Shown one piece after another: positions 17,120 to 24,555 of a stretch of 64,000 bases of DNA. The position numbers and the translations under genes are program-made. This DNA comes from Methanobrevibacter sp. (lineage in GTDB: Archaea > Methanobacteriota > Methanobacteria > Methanobacteriales > Methanobacteriaceae), in contig JAGCLR010000153.1 in NCBI GenBank assembly GCA_017646885.1, forward strand, positions 1-64,000, written 5' to 3'. How positions within the stretch are numbered: the first letter of the stretch is position 1; each line of letters begins with the position of its first letter. Below the pieces are notes generated by a model. It was not told where the DNA came from, searched no databases, and worked only from the letters and a program-made list of their open reading frames with translations.

Positions 17120-18100
17120 ATGAAATTAACATATATTTGTAAAATATGTGGAAAAGAAAGTGTAAACAATAATGGTTTAATTAGCCATATAACACAAACA
17201 CACAAATTATCTTCAAAAGAGTATTACGATAAATTCTTTAAAAAAGAAAATGAAGGAATTTGTCCTGTTTGCGGAAAAGAAACGCAGTTCATAAAATTTT
17301 CTTGCGGGTATCGTAAAACTTGTTCATATAGTTGTGCTTCTACAAATAATGCTGAAGATAGAAAACAAGTTAGACATAATAATTATGATGGAAAGTATTT
17401 TTCTAAAGAAGGTAGAGAAAAATTAAATAAAATTGCAAGTGAAACCTTTGAAAGCAGAAATAAACAAATTATAGAAAAACTTAAAACTGAATATAAAATA
17501 CCAAATGAAGTAGAAATTACAAACATATCACAAATAAAAGAAATTAAAGATAAAAAAGAACAAACTAACATTGAAAAATATGGAGTTAAAAATTCCTTTT
17601 TAATAAAAGATGAAAAAGGAATAGAAAAAAGAATAAAAACAAGTAATGAAAAATATGGTACAGATTATCCTATGCAGAATGATAAATTGCAGGATAATCG
17701 TATAAAAACTTGTATAGATAAATATGATACTTTATATTTTACACACAAATACAAATATAATGATTTAAAATTTGATAGTTCTTGGGAATTAGCATATTAT
17801 ATTTGGTTAAAAGATAACAATATACAATTTACATATCAACCTAGACCAGCTATATTATATTTTTGGAATGGCGATAATAAGTATCATAAATACTATCCTG
17901 ATTTTATAGTAAATGATGAAATTATAGAAATTAAAAATCCATATTTATATTCTAAATTTTTATTAGAAGGAACAAAAGATAATGCTAAATATAAGAAAAT
18001 GCTTGAATATAATGTTAAAATTTTAACTGATTGTTCAGTCTATTTGAATTATATAGAATTACAATATGGTAAAAACTATTTAGACGAATTTAAACTTTAG
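17120..18100 (+). CDS. Homing endonuclease: zinc fingers plus PD-(D/E)xK-like nuclease
   Basis: 326 aa from ATG 17120, chosen because GAGG lies just upstream (ATG 17108 would add four residues). N-terminus: C2H2-type finger (YICKICGKES, HITQTH), then a Cys4 unit (CPVCGKETQFIKF, CSYSC). The middle has repeats of the IEKYGVKNSFL / NEKYGTDYPM kind. C-terminus: FDSSWELAYYIWL, then YYPDFIVNDEIIEIKN, a PD-(D/E)xK-like nuclease core. It is related to the proteins at 31983 and 57793. The stop codon is directly followed by the orphaned 3' end of the cadherin gene, as expected for an inserted homing gene. Confidence 0.85.
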   Translation: MKLTYICKICGKESVNNNGLISHITQTHKLSSKEYYDKFFKKENEGICPVCGKETQFIKFSCGYRKTCSYSCASTNNAEDRKQVRHNNYDGKYFSKEGREKLNKIASETFESRNKQIIEKLKTEYKIPNEVEITNISQIKEIKDKKEQTNIEKYGVKNSFLIKDEKGIEKRIKTSNEKYGTDYPMQNDKLQDNRIKTCIDKYDTLYFTHKYKYNDLKFDSSWELAYYIWLKDNNIQFTYQPRPAILYFWNGDNKYHKYYPDFIVNDEIIEIKNPYLYSKFLLEGTKDNAKYKKMLEYNVKILTDCSVYLNYIELQYGKNYLDEFKL

Positions 18101-18520
18101 GGTATTCCGGTAGAAAAATATGTTGAAGAACATTGTACTGCTGAATTTCAGGAAGATTACAGAAAGAACGGTTTGAACATTCCACTCTATGATGTAAAAT
18201 ATAATTTACATTTGTGGGTATGGACAACCACCGCAAACTATGTAAATGACTTCAATGTTGAATACACGCTCAATGACCAGGAAACGACGTCGGAGGCAGG
18301 TACCGTCCAAATGGTAGTAGATTGGCTATCCGATAAGGAAGGGGCAGTACGTGCGAAGGGTGGCAAAGCACTGGGTACAGGTTCTTATATCACAAAATTA
18401 TACTCAAAATCTGTCGCAAAACATCGCTGCGATTACAAAGAACAGGTTAAGGGTGATAAGACTGTGAAGAAAGAAGAAAATATGAAAACTTTTGGTTACA
18501 AAAGACCGACTAAAAAGTAA
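18101..18520 (+). pseudogene. Orphaned original 3' end of the cadherin gene
   Basis: Starting right after the homing nuclease stop, the frame reads GIPVEKYVEEHC through to FGYKRPTKK and a stop. It aligns over its whole length with the last 137 residues of the protein at 9693 (NIPVEEYINENC to FGYKRPNK). The sequence is diverged, and GC is higher than in the upstream copy. ATG 18173 could start a 115-aa fragment, but there is no clear ribosome binding site. Best explained as the old C-terminus, cut off by the insertion and replaced by the copy now fused upstream. Confidence 0.85.
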
Positions 18521-18542
18521 ATAAATTTTTACATTCTCAATT

Positions 18543-18573
18543 ATGGGTGTTAGGTAACTAACTCCCATTTTTT
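18543..18573 (+). terminator. Rho-independent terminator
   Basis: ATGGGTGTTAG and CTAACTCCCAT pair with one mismatch around GTAA, then a T run that leads directly into the next late promoter. Confidence 0.85.
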
Positions 18574-18580
18574 ATAAATA
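18573..18580 (+). promoter_or_regulatory. T4-type late promoter (TATAAATA)
   Basis: Exact octamer abutting the terminator T run; 20 nt before ATG 18601. Confidence 0.8.
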
Positions 18581-18600
18581 CTATAAATGAAGGAGAATTT

Positions 18601-19311
18601 ATGAATTTATCCGAAGCAAAGAAATTCTTAAATGATAATGGCTATCTTTTGGAAGATAGATTTGGTGGTGGTAAAGACCGCTATGGGCATAAAATTAAAA
18701 GATTGAAATTATCCGATTTGGATAATGAAGATGAACATATACCAGCAGGGGATGTTGAACCATCAGATTTTGTTCCAGCAGAAGCACCAACAGAAAATCC
18801 AAAAGCACAACCAGTAGAAATTAAAAATAATGCAGATTTACTTGAACTAACATACACTACATTAGAAGACGCAAATTTCCCTGGCTACATTGATTACGAT
18901 GAAAGTGGTACTGGTTTAACATTAGTAATTCACGATTTGTTACATAATGATGATGATTACTTAAATAGAGCCAGTAAAATTTTTGGTGATATAGAAGAAA
19001 CAACTAATGAAAAATATGATGACGCATTAGCATCCCTTTCATATTATCTTGAAAAAGACAAAAAGAATATGGAAACAAAAATTAAGGGTTTCTTGATTGA
19101 TTATATTGATTTTGTAAAATTCAACCTTCGTGAAAGTGGTTGTGATAACATTCTCAGTGTAGATGTAGACTTAGACTATGAGTACTTATACAATTCTTGT
19201 AGTGATGATGTAGAAGTTTATGTTGAACAACTAAAAGGATTTAATAGAAAATGTGATTTAGTTAGACAGTATCTAGCAAATTGGGTTGAAGTAAATTTAG
19301 GAACAAAATAA
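18601..19311 (+). CDS. Late protein with the shared EAK-L-NGY N-terminal motif
   Basis: 236 aa with AAGGAGAA before the start. N-terminus MNLSEAKKFLNDNGYLLED, giving an L-L-E site. A Gly-rich, charged stretch and a Pro/Ala linker (residues about 50-75) follow, then a mostly acidic helical domain. No known family. The motif and late promoter suggest a virion-packaged protein (inference). Confidence 0.75.
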   Translation: MNLSEAKKFLNDNGYLLEDRFGGGKDRYGHKIKRLKLSDLDNEDEHIPAGDVEPSDFVPAEAPTENPKAQPVEIKNNADLLELTYTTLEDANFPGYIDYDESGTGLTLVIHDLLHNDDDYLNRASKIFGDIEETTNEKYDDALASLSYYLEKDKKNMETKIKGFLIDYIDFVKFNLRESGCDNILSVDVDLDYEYLYNSCSDDVEVYVEQLKGFNRKCDLVRQYLANWVEVNLGTK

Positions 19312-19317
19312 TAAATA
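19310..19317 (+). promoter_or_regulatory. Late promoter-like octamer (AATAAATA)
   Basis: Overlaps the stop of the previous gene, 9 nt before ATG 19327. Differs from consensus at the first base. Confidence 0.5.
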
Positions 19318-19326
19318 GGTATTATT

Positions 19327-19665
19327 ATGAAATTAGAACAAGCAAAACAAATTCTAAATGAAAATGGATATATTCTTAAAGAAGCGGAAAATTTAAGATT
19401 TATGGATGAAATAGAGAATCTTGGATTTAAATTTCACGAATACGGTCATAAAGGACTTTATCAAATTACTGGTAGAAAAAATGGAAAACTCTGCGAAATT
19501 TGTAGATATGATTGTTTTCGCTGGCCTGAATGTGAATTATGGCAAGTAGAATATGATGAAAAATATAATGGGCATTCAACTAATAAACTAACATTTAATG
19601 GACAAGATCAAGACGAAGTATTTTCTGCTATTGAATATGTAAAAGATAGATATAACGAACTTTAA
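19327..19665 (+). CDS. Late protein with the shared EAK-L-NGY N-terminal motif
   Basis: 112 aa. N-terminus MKLEQAKQILNENGYILKEA, giving an L-K-E site before Ala. The rest (CEICRYDCFRWPECELWQVEY) is Cys- and Trp-rich and compact. No known family. Confidence 0.75.
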   Translation: MKLEQAKQILNENGYILKEAENLRFMDEIENLGFKFHEYGHKGLYQITGRKNGKLCEICRYDCFRWPECELWQVEYDEKYNGHSTNKLTFNGQDQDEVFSAIEYVKDRYNEL

Positions 19666-19692
19666 TAAAAATCCACCATTAATGGAGTTTAT

Positions 19693-20221
19693 ATGGATTT
19701 ACAAGAAGCAAAAGAATTTTTGAATAAGAAACGGATTTATTTTAGAAGATACAGAAACTGACGATGATGAATATGATGCTTTGACTGATGAAATGGAGAA
19801 AGACCCTACTTGGTGGAAAAATGATATATCAAAATCATTAAGAACTAAATTGAATAAAAGAAGTAAATTATATAATAAACACGCAAATTTGGAAGATAAA
19901 ACTTTGAATGCTGTTAATTTCAATATGAAGAACTTCTTTAATGGTGTATTGAATGGCTTGAAAAATTCATATAAGAAAGTTACACAAGAACCAGGTGATT
20001 ATGATGATGACGAAAAATATCAATTTGTAAGATATTATTTCACAAATAATAAAACTGTATATTGTTTGGAAGTAATGTATTATGATGAAGATGGAATCGT
20101 AAAATTACAGATATTTGAAGAGGATTCTATTGGTGCTTATGAAAAAGATGATTTTAGTATAACTACAATAGATGAGGCTATTAAACAAGTATTAGACTTT
20201 GTTAAATATCAAGTTGGATAA
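19693..20221 (+). CDS. Shared-motif late protein interrupted by CGG +1 frameshift
   Basis: ATG 19693 follows GGAG. It reads MDLQEAKEFLNKK, then CGG (19732-19734), and in frame 0 stops soon after. Skipping the C gives Gly-Phe-Ile-Leu-Glu-Asp, which completes the shared motif (L-N-x-x-G-F-x-L-E-D), and the frame stays open to 20221 (175 aa). The break lies inside the conserved motif, so the expected residue (Gly) is known from the paralogues. The C-terminal part is acidic and helical, of unknown function. Confidence 0.75.
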
Positions 20222-20244
20222 TTTACACTAATTGTGCAGTATAA

Positions 20245-20280
20245 AAAACGAGAATCTTTTATGGTTCTCGTTTTTCTTTT
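20245..20280 (+). terminator. Rho-independent terminator
   Basis: AAAACGAGAA pairs with TTCTCGTTTT around a 10-nt loop, then TTCTTTT. Confidence 0.85.
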
Positions 20281-20347
20281 TATATTTGAATATATACAAA
20301 ACAAAATAACTAGAACAAATTATTTGCAGTTCTAAAAAATGAAAATG

Positions 20348-20377
20348 TTTACACAATAAAAAATTTGTTTCTATATT
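20348..20377 (+). promoter_or_regulatory. Early promoter of the co-chaperonin operon
   Basis: TTTACA, 18 nt, TATATT; 61 nt before ATG 20439. Weaker -35 than the other early promoters. Confidence 0.55.
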
Positions 20378-20438
20378 TTGTTATGTAATCAAAATGATTA
20401 TACAAAAATCTTAACAAAATAAATCAAGGAGAAAAACT

Positions 20439-20717
20439 ATGTTAAGTAATTATGTATTGAATACACACGATGGTCTTACCTACCAGGTAACAAGTTCAAC
20501 AATCCAGTCCCGCAATCGTATGCAGGTCACTGGCACAACAGTAAAGAATGTTCGTCACGTTCAGGTTGCGAAGAATCACCTTCGTCCATTGACTGCTTTT
20601 GAAGCATCCGTCTGTATGACTGCAGAACAGATTCTTCGTAACAAGAAGGCTATGTCCGAAGCTGAATCTACCATTGTCCAGCTTTCTCGTTTACTCAAAA
20701 AGCAGGTAATGGCATAA
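20439..20717 (+). CDS. Unknown 92-aa protein, first gene of an early operon
   Basis: Strong AAGGAGAAA before the start. The codon use is more C-rich than its neighbours (TCC, ATC, CTC), as in the highly expressed MCP, so it is probably made in quantity. Predicted beta-rich N-terminus and helical C-terminus (EAESTIVQLSRLLKKQ). No family recognised. Confidence 0.75.
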   Translation: MLSNYVLNTHDGLTYQVTSSTIQSRNRMQVTGTTVKNVRHVQVAKNHLRPLTAFEASVCMTAEQILRNKKAMSEAESTIVQLSRLLKKQVMA

Positions 20718-20718
20718 T

Positions 20719-20925
20719 ATGAACATTTGGCGTATTACGAAGTATCGTTGCGACCAAAACGGAGTTCCTTATGGCGACCCCATTCAATCCTTGTGTTTCA
20801 CACAGGAATTGATGGAGTCCTATAAGAACCCAAAATTTGTTATCAAAATTGAAGAACAGGTCGCATTAGACACATACAAAGTAATTTGGACTAAGGAAGA
20901 AAGAACAAATGAAAGCAACGGGTAG
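20719..20925 (+). CDS. Unknown 68-aa protein
   Basis: Starts one base after the previous stop; its 3' end overlaps the first co-chaperonin gene by 17 nt. Reads like a small beta-sheet protein (WRITKYRCDQNGVPYGDPI). No family recognised. Confidence 0.65.
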   Translation: MNIWRITKYRCDQNGVPYGDPIQSLCFTQELMESYKNPKFVIKIEEQVALDTYKVIWTKEERTNESNG

Positions 20926-21220
20926 TAAAGTATTTCTCAAGCGTGAAGAAAGAAAATCAGCAGCTGGTATTATTACTCCATTGTCAAAGCAGGGTTTGGC
21001 TGTGTTCACAGTAGCAGCCGTTGGTCCTGGTGAATGGAATGTATTTACTGGTGAACTTATCCCAATGACTGTTAAGGTCGGAGATAGAGTTGTTGCTGAT
21101 GTAACCACAGCTCCTGAGATTGTCATTACCAATAAGAAAGACGGCACAAAGACAAAGTATAATGTTGTTCCTGAAAGCAGCATTGAAATGATTATTGACG
21201 CCGATGAAGATGTACAATAA
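20909..21220 (+). CDS. groES: GroES/Cpn10-like co-chaperonin, copy 1
   Basis: 103 aa. It follows the Cpn10 pattern: MKATGSKVFLKREE, mobile-loop region SAAGIITPLSKQ, AAVGPGEWN, LIPMTVKVGDRVVAD, and a C-terminal strand pair. T4 uses its own co-chaperonin, gp31, with host GroEL to fold the capsid protein, so a capsid-folding role is likely. AAGGAAGAA lies before the start. A second, more diverged copy follows. Confidence 0.85.
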   Translation: MKATGSKVFLKREERKSAAGIITPLSKQGLAVFTVAAVGPGEWNVFTGELIPMTVKVGDRVVADVTTAPEIVITNKKDGTKTKYNVVPESSIEMIIDADEDVQ

Positions 21221-21238
21221 ACTAATGGAAGGTGTTAA

Positions 21239-21541
21239 ATGAAGCTTTTAGACGATAAAATGATCTTGCGTAATTTAACGACCGAAACCGCTGGTGGTTT
21301 GTACATTCCAGGAATTGTTCAAATTGCTTACTCAATGTTTGAAATTGTCAATTTAGGCGAAGGTCATTTTGACAAAAGAGTTGGGCGAGTAAAACCACTT
21401 CCTAAAGGATTGAAAGTAGGCGACCGTGTTTTGGTTAATGTTGGTGTTCTAAAGCCAATTAAGATTAAGGGTGAAAAGCTCTATGTCTGCCCAAATGCGG
21501 AAGAAGCTATTTTAATTCTTGATGATGACGAAACACTATAA
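21239..21541 (+). CDS. GroES/Cpn10-like co-chaperonin, copy 2
   Basis: 100 aa. It shows MKLLDDKMILRNL, a mobile-loop-like TAGGLYIPGIVQ, IVNLGEGHFD, LPKGLKVGDRVLVN and an end strand. The dome-loop region differs from copy 1. Two different Cpn10 chains could form mixed heptamers or serve different clients; that is inference. GGAAGGTG precedes the start. Confidence 0.8.
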   Translation: MKLLDDKMILRNLTTETAGGLYIPGIVQIAYSMFEIVNLGEGHFDKRVGRVKPLPKGLKVGDRVLVNVGVLKPIKIKGEKLYVCPNAEEAILILDDDETL

Positions 21542-21558
21542 TTAAGGAGTGAGTATAA

Positions 21559-21879
21559 ATGAATTTGAAAGTTAGTTTAATTACAATAGCTTCTGTAATT
21601 CTTTATGCTTACGCTTTAGTTTGTTTCGGTTTAGCAGGACCAAACATTCAAAGTGTAGCCCTCGTAGCGGGTGGCTATATTTTGAAGTATGGTCTTCTTT
21701 CTTTTGGTTTCTTTATGGCAGCCTTCTTGCCTTACAGAATAAATAAGGCATTGGAAAAGAGAAAACAGAAGAAGTACGAAATTGAATCAGAGCAAAAGAT
21801 TATCGCTGCGGCACAAAAAACAAAGGCCACGAACGATAAGATATATAATGAGTATATTAAGAACGAGGATGCTATCTAA
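21559..21879 (+). CDS. Small inner-membrane protein
   Basis: 106 aa with two hydrophobic segments at about 4-25 and 32-58 (LITIASVILYAYALVCFGLA; LVAGGYILKYGLLSFGFFMA), then a basic coiled-coil-like tail (EKRKQKKYEIESEQKI). Preceded by AAGGAG. Holin-like in outline, but its place in an early operon makes another membrane role more likely. Stop and next start overlap by one base. Confidence 0.7.
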   Translation: MNLKVSLITIASVILYAYALVCFGLAGPNIQSVALVAGGYILKYGLLSFGFFMAAFLPYRINKALEKRKQKKYEIESEQKIIAAAQKTKATNDKIYNEYIKNEDAI

Positions 21880-22304
21880 TGGCACAAACACTTGAAGAAG
21901 AAGTTAATACCCCAAAGCATTATCGCACACACGAAAGTGGGCTAGAAGCTATTGAAATCACACGCTGGCTCATTGGTGATTTGTCTAATGCTTGGAAATA
22001 TGCGATGCGATATGAAGATAAAAATACCCCAAAGAAAGATGTTATGAAACTTTGTTGGTATTTGAATGACTTTCACAAGCATTTTATCAATATGAATAAT
22101 GAAGTTACCAATACAACATTAAACGATTTACCAAGTTATGTTATTTCGGATATGTTAAAGGTTATTGATAACGAACCAATACCACAAATCAAAGAAGTAT
22201 TCAAACAAATTCTTACTTTGTATGAATGCAAAGGTATTTTAATTCCTTCCGAATGGAATAAAATGCTAGACGATTTGGCAAGTTATGCGAACACATTAAA
22301 TTAA
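21879..22304 (+). CDS. DUF3310-like protein
   Basis: 141 aa. NTPKHYRTHESGLEAIEITR, then LSNAWKYAMRYEDK and KDVMKLCWYLNDF, is the DUF3310 pattern found in many phages, sometimes linked to nucleotide kinases. The C-terminal 60 residues are extra and unassigned. It ends just before the early promoter at 22315. Confidence 0.75.
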   Translation: MAQTLEEEVNTPKHYRTHESGLEAIEITRWLIGDLSNAWKYAMRYEDKNTPKKDVMKLCWYLNDFHKHFINMNNEVTNTTLNDLPSYVISDMLKVIDNEPIPQIKEVFKQILTLYECKGILIPSEWNKMLDDLASYANTLN

Positions 22305-22314
22305 CCAAAATATA

Positions 22315-22343
22315 TTGACAAAAAATTTTATTGTAAATATATT
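22315..22343 (+). promoter_or_regulatory. Early sigma70-like promoter
   Basis: TTGACA, exactly 17 nt, TATATT; 40 nt before ATG 22384. Confidence 0.8.
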
Positions 22344-22383
22344 TTAACACAAAATCAAAAATACAAAAAAGGAAAAATAAATT

Positions 22384-22656
22384 ATGTCAAATTTAACTAT
22401 TACATCAACTAAAATTTTGCCTATCTCTAATGGTAAGGGTGGTTGTGTTGCTATTGCTCAGCTTGTATTCAATGACGCATTGAAGTTGACGGGTATTAAG
22501 CTTATTGATAATGGCTCTCATCGTTACATTTCTTATCCTCGTAATATGAGCAATAAGCAGAAGAAGTCCTTCTTTTTCCCTGTAAATAAGGAAATTGCTG
22601 AATCTATTAACGATAGATTGTGGGCTGACTATAAGAAACTTAACGAAAGCAAGTAA
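22384..22656 (+). CDS. spoVG: SpoVG-family regulator
   Basis: 90 aa. The pattern of a first strand, KGGCVAIAQLVFNDALKLTGIKLID, HRYISYPRN and FFPVNKEIAESINDRLWADYKKL matches SpoVG, a small nucleic-acid-binding regulator of bacteria. It has its own promoter and AAAGGAAA. It may tune host or phage transcription or mRNA use early in infection. Confidence 0.75.
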   Translation: MSNLTITSTKILPISNGKGGCVAIAQLVFNDALKLTGIKLIDNGSHRYISYPRNMSNKQKKSFFFPVNKEIAESINDRLWADYKKLNESK

Positions 22657-22657
22657 T

Positions 22658-22969
22658 ATGAAGAAGAAAAAGAGTTTTCCGACACCTCCACAGCTTATTC
22701 CTAACAAAAAGAAGGAAATGTTGAAAATCGTTCAGGACCCTGAAGCGATGAAAAGGGTGTTTGAACTCATAAATTCTTCATCTAATTTATTTGAAAAATC
22801 CAAGACTGTCAAAGCTGTAACTATATTAGATTGGTATGAAAGGGTTATCCAAATCCTACCTGAAGATATGGAACAGCGTGACAGTTTTTGTGATAAATTA
22901 AAAGAATTAATAGATAACTATGGAGTAGAAGATGGCACTTGTACTAAACAACAAGAACATAACAACTAA
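22658..22969 (+). CDS. Unknown 103-aa basic-to-acidic helical protein
   Basis: ATG 22658 lies one base after the SpoVG stop. N-terminus strongly basic (MKKKKSF, IPNKKKEMLK), the rest helical. It overlaps the next gene by 38 nt. No family recognised. Confidence 0.65.
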   Translation: MKKKKSFPTPPQLIPNKKKEMLKIVQDPEAMKRVFELINSSSNLFEKSKTVKAVTILDWYERVIQILPEDMEQRDSFCDKLKELIDNYGVEDGTCTKQQEHNN

Positions 22970-23165
22970 TGAATTTGTCAGACTAATAGTCTGTTCGGTT
23001 TTAGAAGATTTGGAAATCAATTTTGACGATTACGCAAAAATCTATATTCAGGACTACGATTCATTGACACCTGAAGAAAAGACGAAAATCGCAGAATGGA
23101 AAGTAAAAGTTTTTGACAAACTAAACACTTGTATGAAAAGGAATGAAATTAAGCGTCATGTCTAA
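22932..23165 (+). CDS. Unknown 77-aa protein
   Basis: Starts inside the previous gene in another frame and ends inside the next start. Acidic helical core (EDLEINFDDYAKIYIQDYDSL is partly repeated in pattern). No family recognised. Confidence 0.6.
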   Translation: MALVLNNKNITTNEFVRLIVCSVLEDLEINFDDYAKIYIQDYDSLTPEEKTKIAEWKVKVFDKLNTCMKRNEIKRHV

Positions 23166-23494
23166 GTTTATTGTTGGTAATAAATACAAGGACCAACTTG
23201 GTCAAGAATACACTTTTTTGAGCGAGAGTAATGGAATAGCAGTATTTCAATTCAACAAGGTTCAAAAGAAGTTTAAACTTATAGAGAAGTTTGGTAGCAT
23301 TTCTATGGCTTGTAATCTTCGGCACCCAAATTAAAAGTGGCGACCCTAAGATTATTTACGATGAAGAAATAGATGGTGTTAGACTAAACCAAGAACATAT
23401 TTTTAATCTTAGTGGAGAAACGTATGTCAGTCTTTTCAAAAGGCATAAAGAAGAAAGTGAAAGTAGACAAAAAGCAGCCAATAAAAAAGGATAA
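23158..23494 (+). CDS. Unknown protein read through a CGG +1 frameshift
   Basis: From ATG 23158: MSKFIVGNKYKDQLGQEYTF and onward to SMACNL, then CGG (23320-23322) and a stop four codons later. Skipping the C gives Gly-Thr-Gln-Ile-Lys-Ser-Gly-Asp and an open frame to 23494 (111 aa in total). There is no outside homology to prove this junction, but the geometry is the same as the other seven. The 3' end overlaps the ClpP gene by 71 nt. Confidence 0.6.
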
Positions 23495-24159
23495 AGTATC
23501 AAAGAATCCTGATACGAAAAATCTTTCGGGTGACCAGGCTGAAGCATTACAGAATCGGAGAAATTCCACCTGGTGCTATGGCTATGAACCCAATGATTAT
23601 CCCAGATTTCTTTAACAACATTCGTAATAACTATTACGTTGCGAATAAGATAATTTGGATAACAGGTTTCATTGAATGGGGACTTATTACAGAAGTAATG
23701 CGTAGATTGAATTTCTACGATGACGGTACCAAAGACCCAATTACTTTGTATGTAGCTTCTCCTGGTGGTGAATGTGATGCTGGATGGGCACTTATAGATA
23801 TGATTGAAAAACTCAAGCATAAGGGTATTAAAATCAGAACGATTTGTGCAGGCTCTTGTTCCTCAATGGCAGCCGTAATTTTGGCAGCTGGTTCAAAGGG
23901 TGAACGATATGCTTTCCCATCTTCAAGAATTATGATACACCAAGCTGGTATTGAATTGACTGGCGGTAAGTTAGACGATATAGCAAACACAACAAAGGAA
24001 CTCCAGTATTGGACTGATTTGACAGCCAAATACATTTCCAAAGTCTCTGGCAAGAAGGTCAAAGAAGTTGAGAAGGAACTTTGTTATGATAACTATATGA
24101 CACCTAGCGAAGCCAAGAAGTTCGGTATCATAGATAAAATTGATGTGGTTTTGGCTTAA
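23424..24159 (+). CDS. clpP: ClpP-like serine protease read through a CGG +1 frameshift
   Basis: ATG 23424 has GGAG upstream. A basic N-terminal extension (KGIKKKVKVDKKQPIKKDK) runs to Gln-Asn at codon 44 and meets CGG (23556-23558). Skipping the C gives GEIPPGAMAMNPMIIPDFF and the whole ClpP fold: LYVASPGGECDAG, catalytic Ser in GSCSSMAA (about 147), His in RIMIHQAG (about 172), Asp in CYDNYMTPSEAKKFGIID (about 222). The product is 244 aa. Partner ATPase unknown; it could use the host's. It might also process virion proteins, since no gp21-type protease is seen here. Confidence 0.88.
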
Positions 24160-24524
24160 TGATACTCTCATTAGACGAAATAAAGAAAAGAATTATACAA
24201 GAAAATGACCTGCAGAATTGCGGGTCTTTTTCCACGGATAAACAAAAGAATGTTCAGGACACTATGAACATTCTCGCTCAACTTATGAAGAAATACCCAG
24301 AACGAATTGCCGAAATTGAAGAGCAAGTTGCTGATGGCGAAGAGTTCCGTTGTTATTTTGAAGACGAAGAATCGTTGAAGGAATTGGGCGAAATGAGATA
24401 TACCGACCCAGAACGATTTTATCGTATTATCCGTAAAGAAGAATTATTTTTGAATACTTGTTTACAGACTTTTGGCTTTCATAATTATATCGTATCACTA
24501 AATCCAGACAAGCTCTTTGGCTAA
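24159..24524 (+). CDS. Unknown 121-aa acidic protein
   Basis: TAATG-coupled to the protease gene. Helical, Glu-rich (ERIAEIEEQVADGEEF). No family recognised. Last gene before a late promoter. Confidence 0.65.
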   Translation: MILSLDEIKKRIIQENDLQNCGSFSTDKQKNVQDTMNILAQLMKKYPERIAEIEEQVADGEEFRCYFEDEESLKELGEMRYTDPERFYRIIRKEELFLNTCLQTFGFHNYIVSLNPDKLFG

Positions 24525-24532
24525 TATAAATA
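24525..24532 (+). promoter_or_regulatory. T4-type late promoter (TATAAATA)
   Basis: Exact octamer overlapping the end of the previous gene; 23 nt before ATG 24556. Confidence 0.75.
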
Positions 24533-24555
24533 CTACATTATATGGAGAATGTTTA

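Noticed and set aside
14502..18100. Self-splicing group I intron in the cadherin gene
   Set aside because: The upstream copy ends in its own stop and is complete, and no typical P/Q/R/S intron core was recognised. A replaced 3' end explains the data better.
19727..19734. Extra A in the AAA run at 19729-19731 as the cause of the break in the gene at 19693
   Set aside because: Removing an A would also restore the frame (giving Asn-Gly), but removing the C of CGG works equally well and matches the seven other sites.
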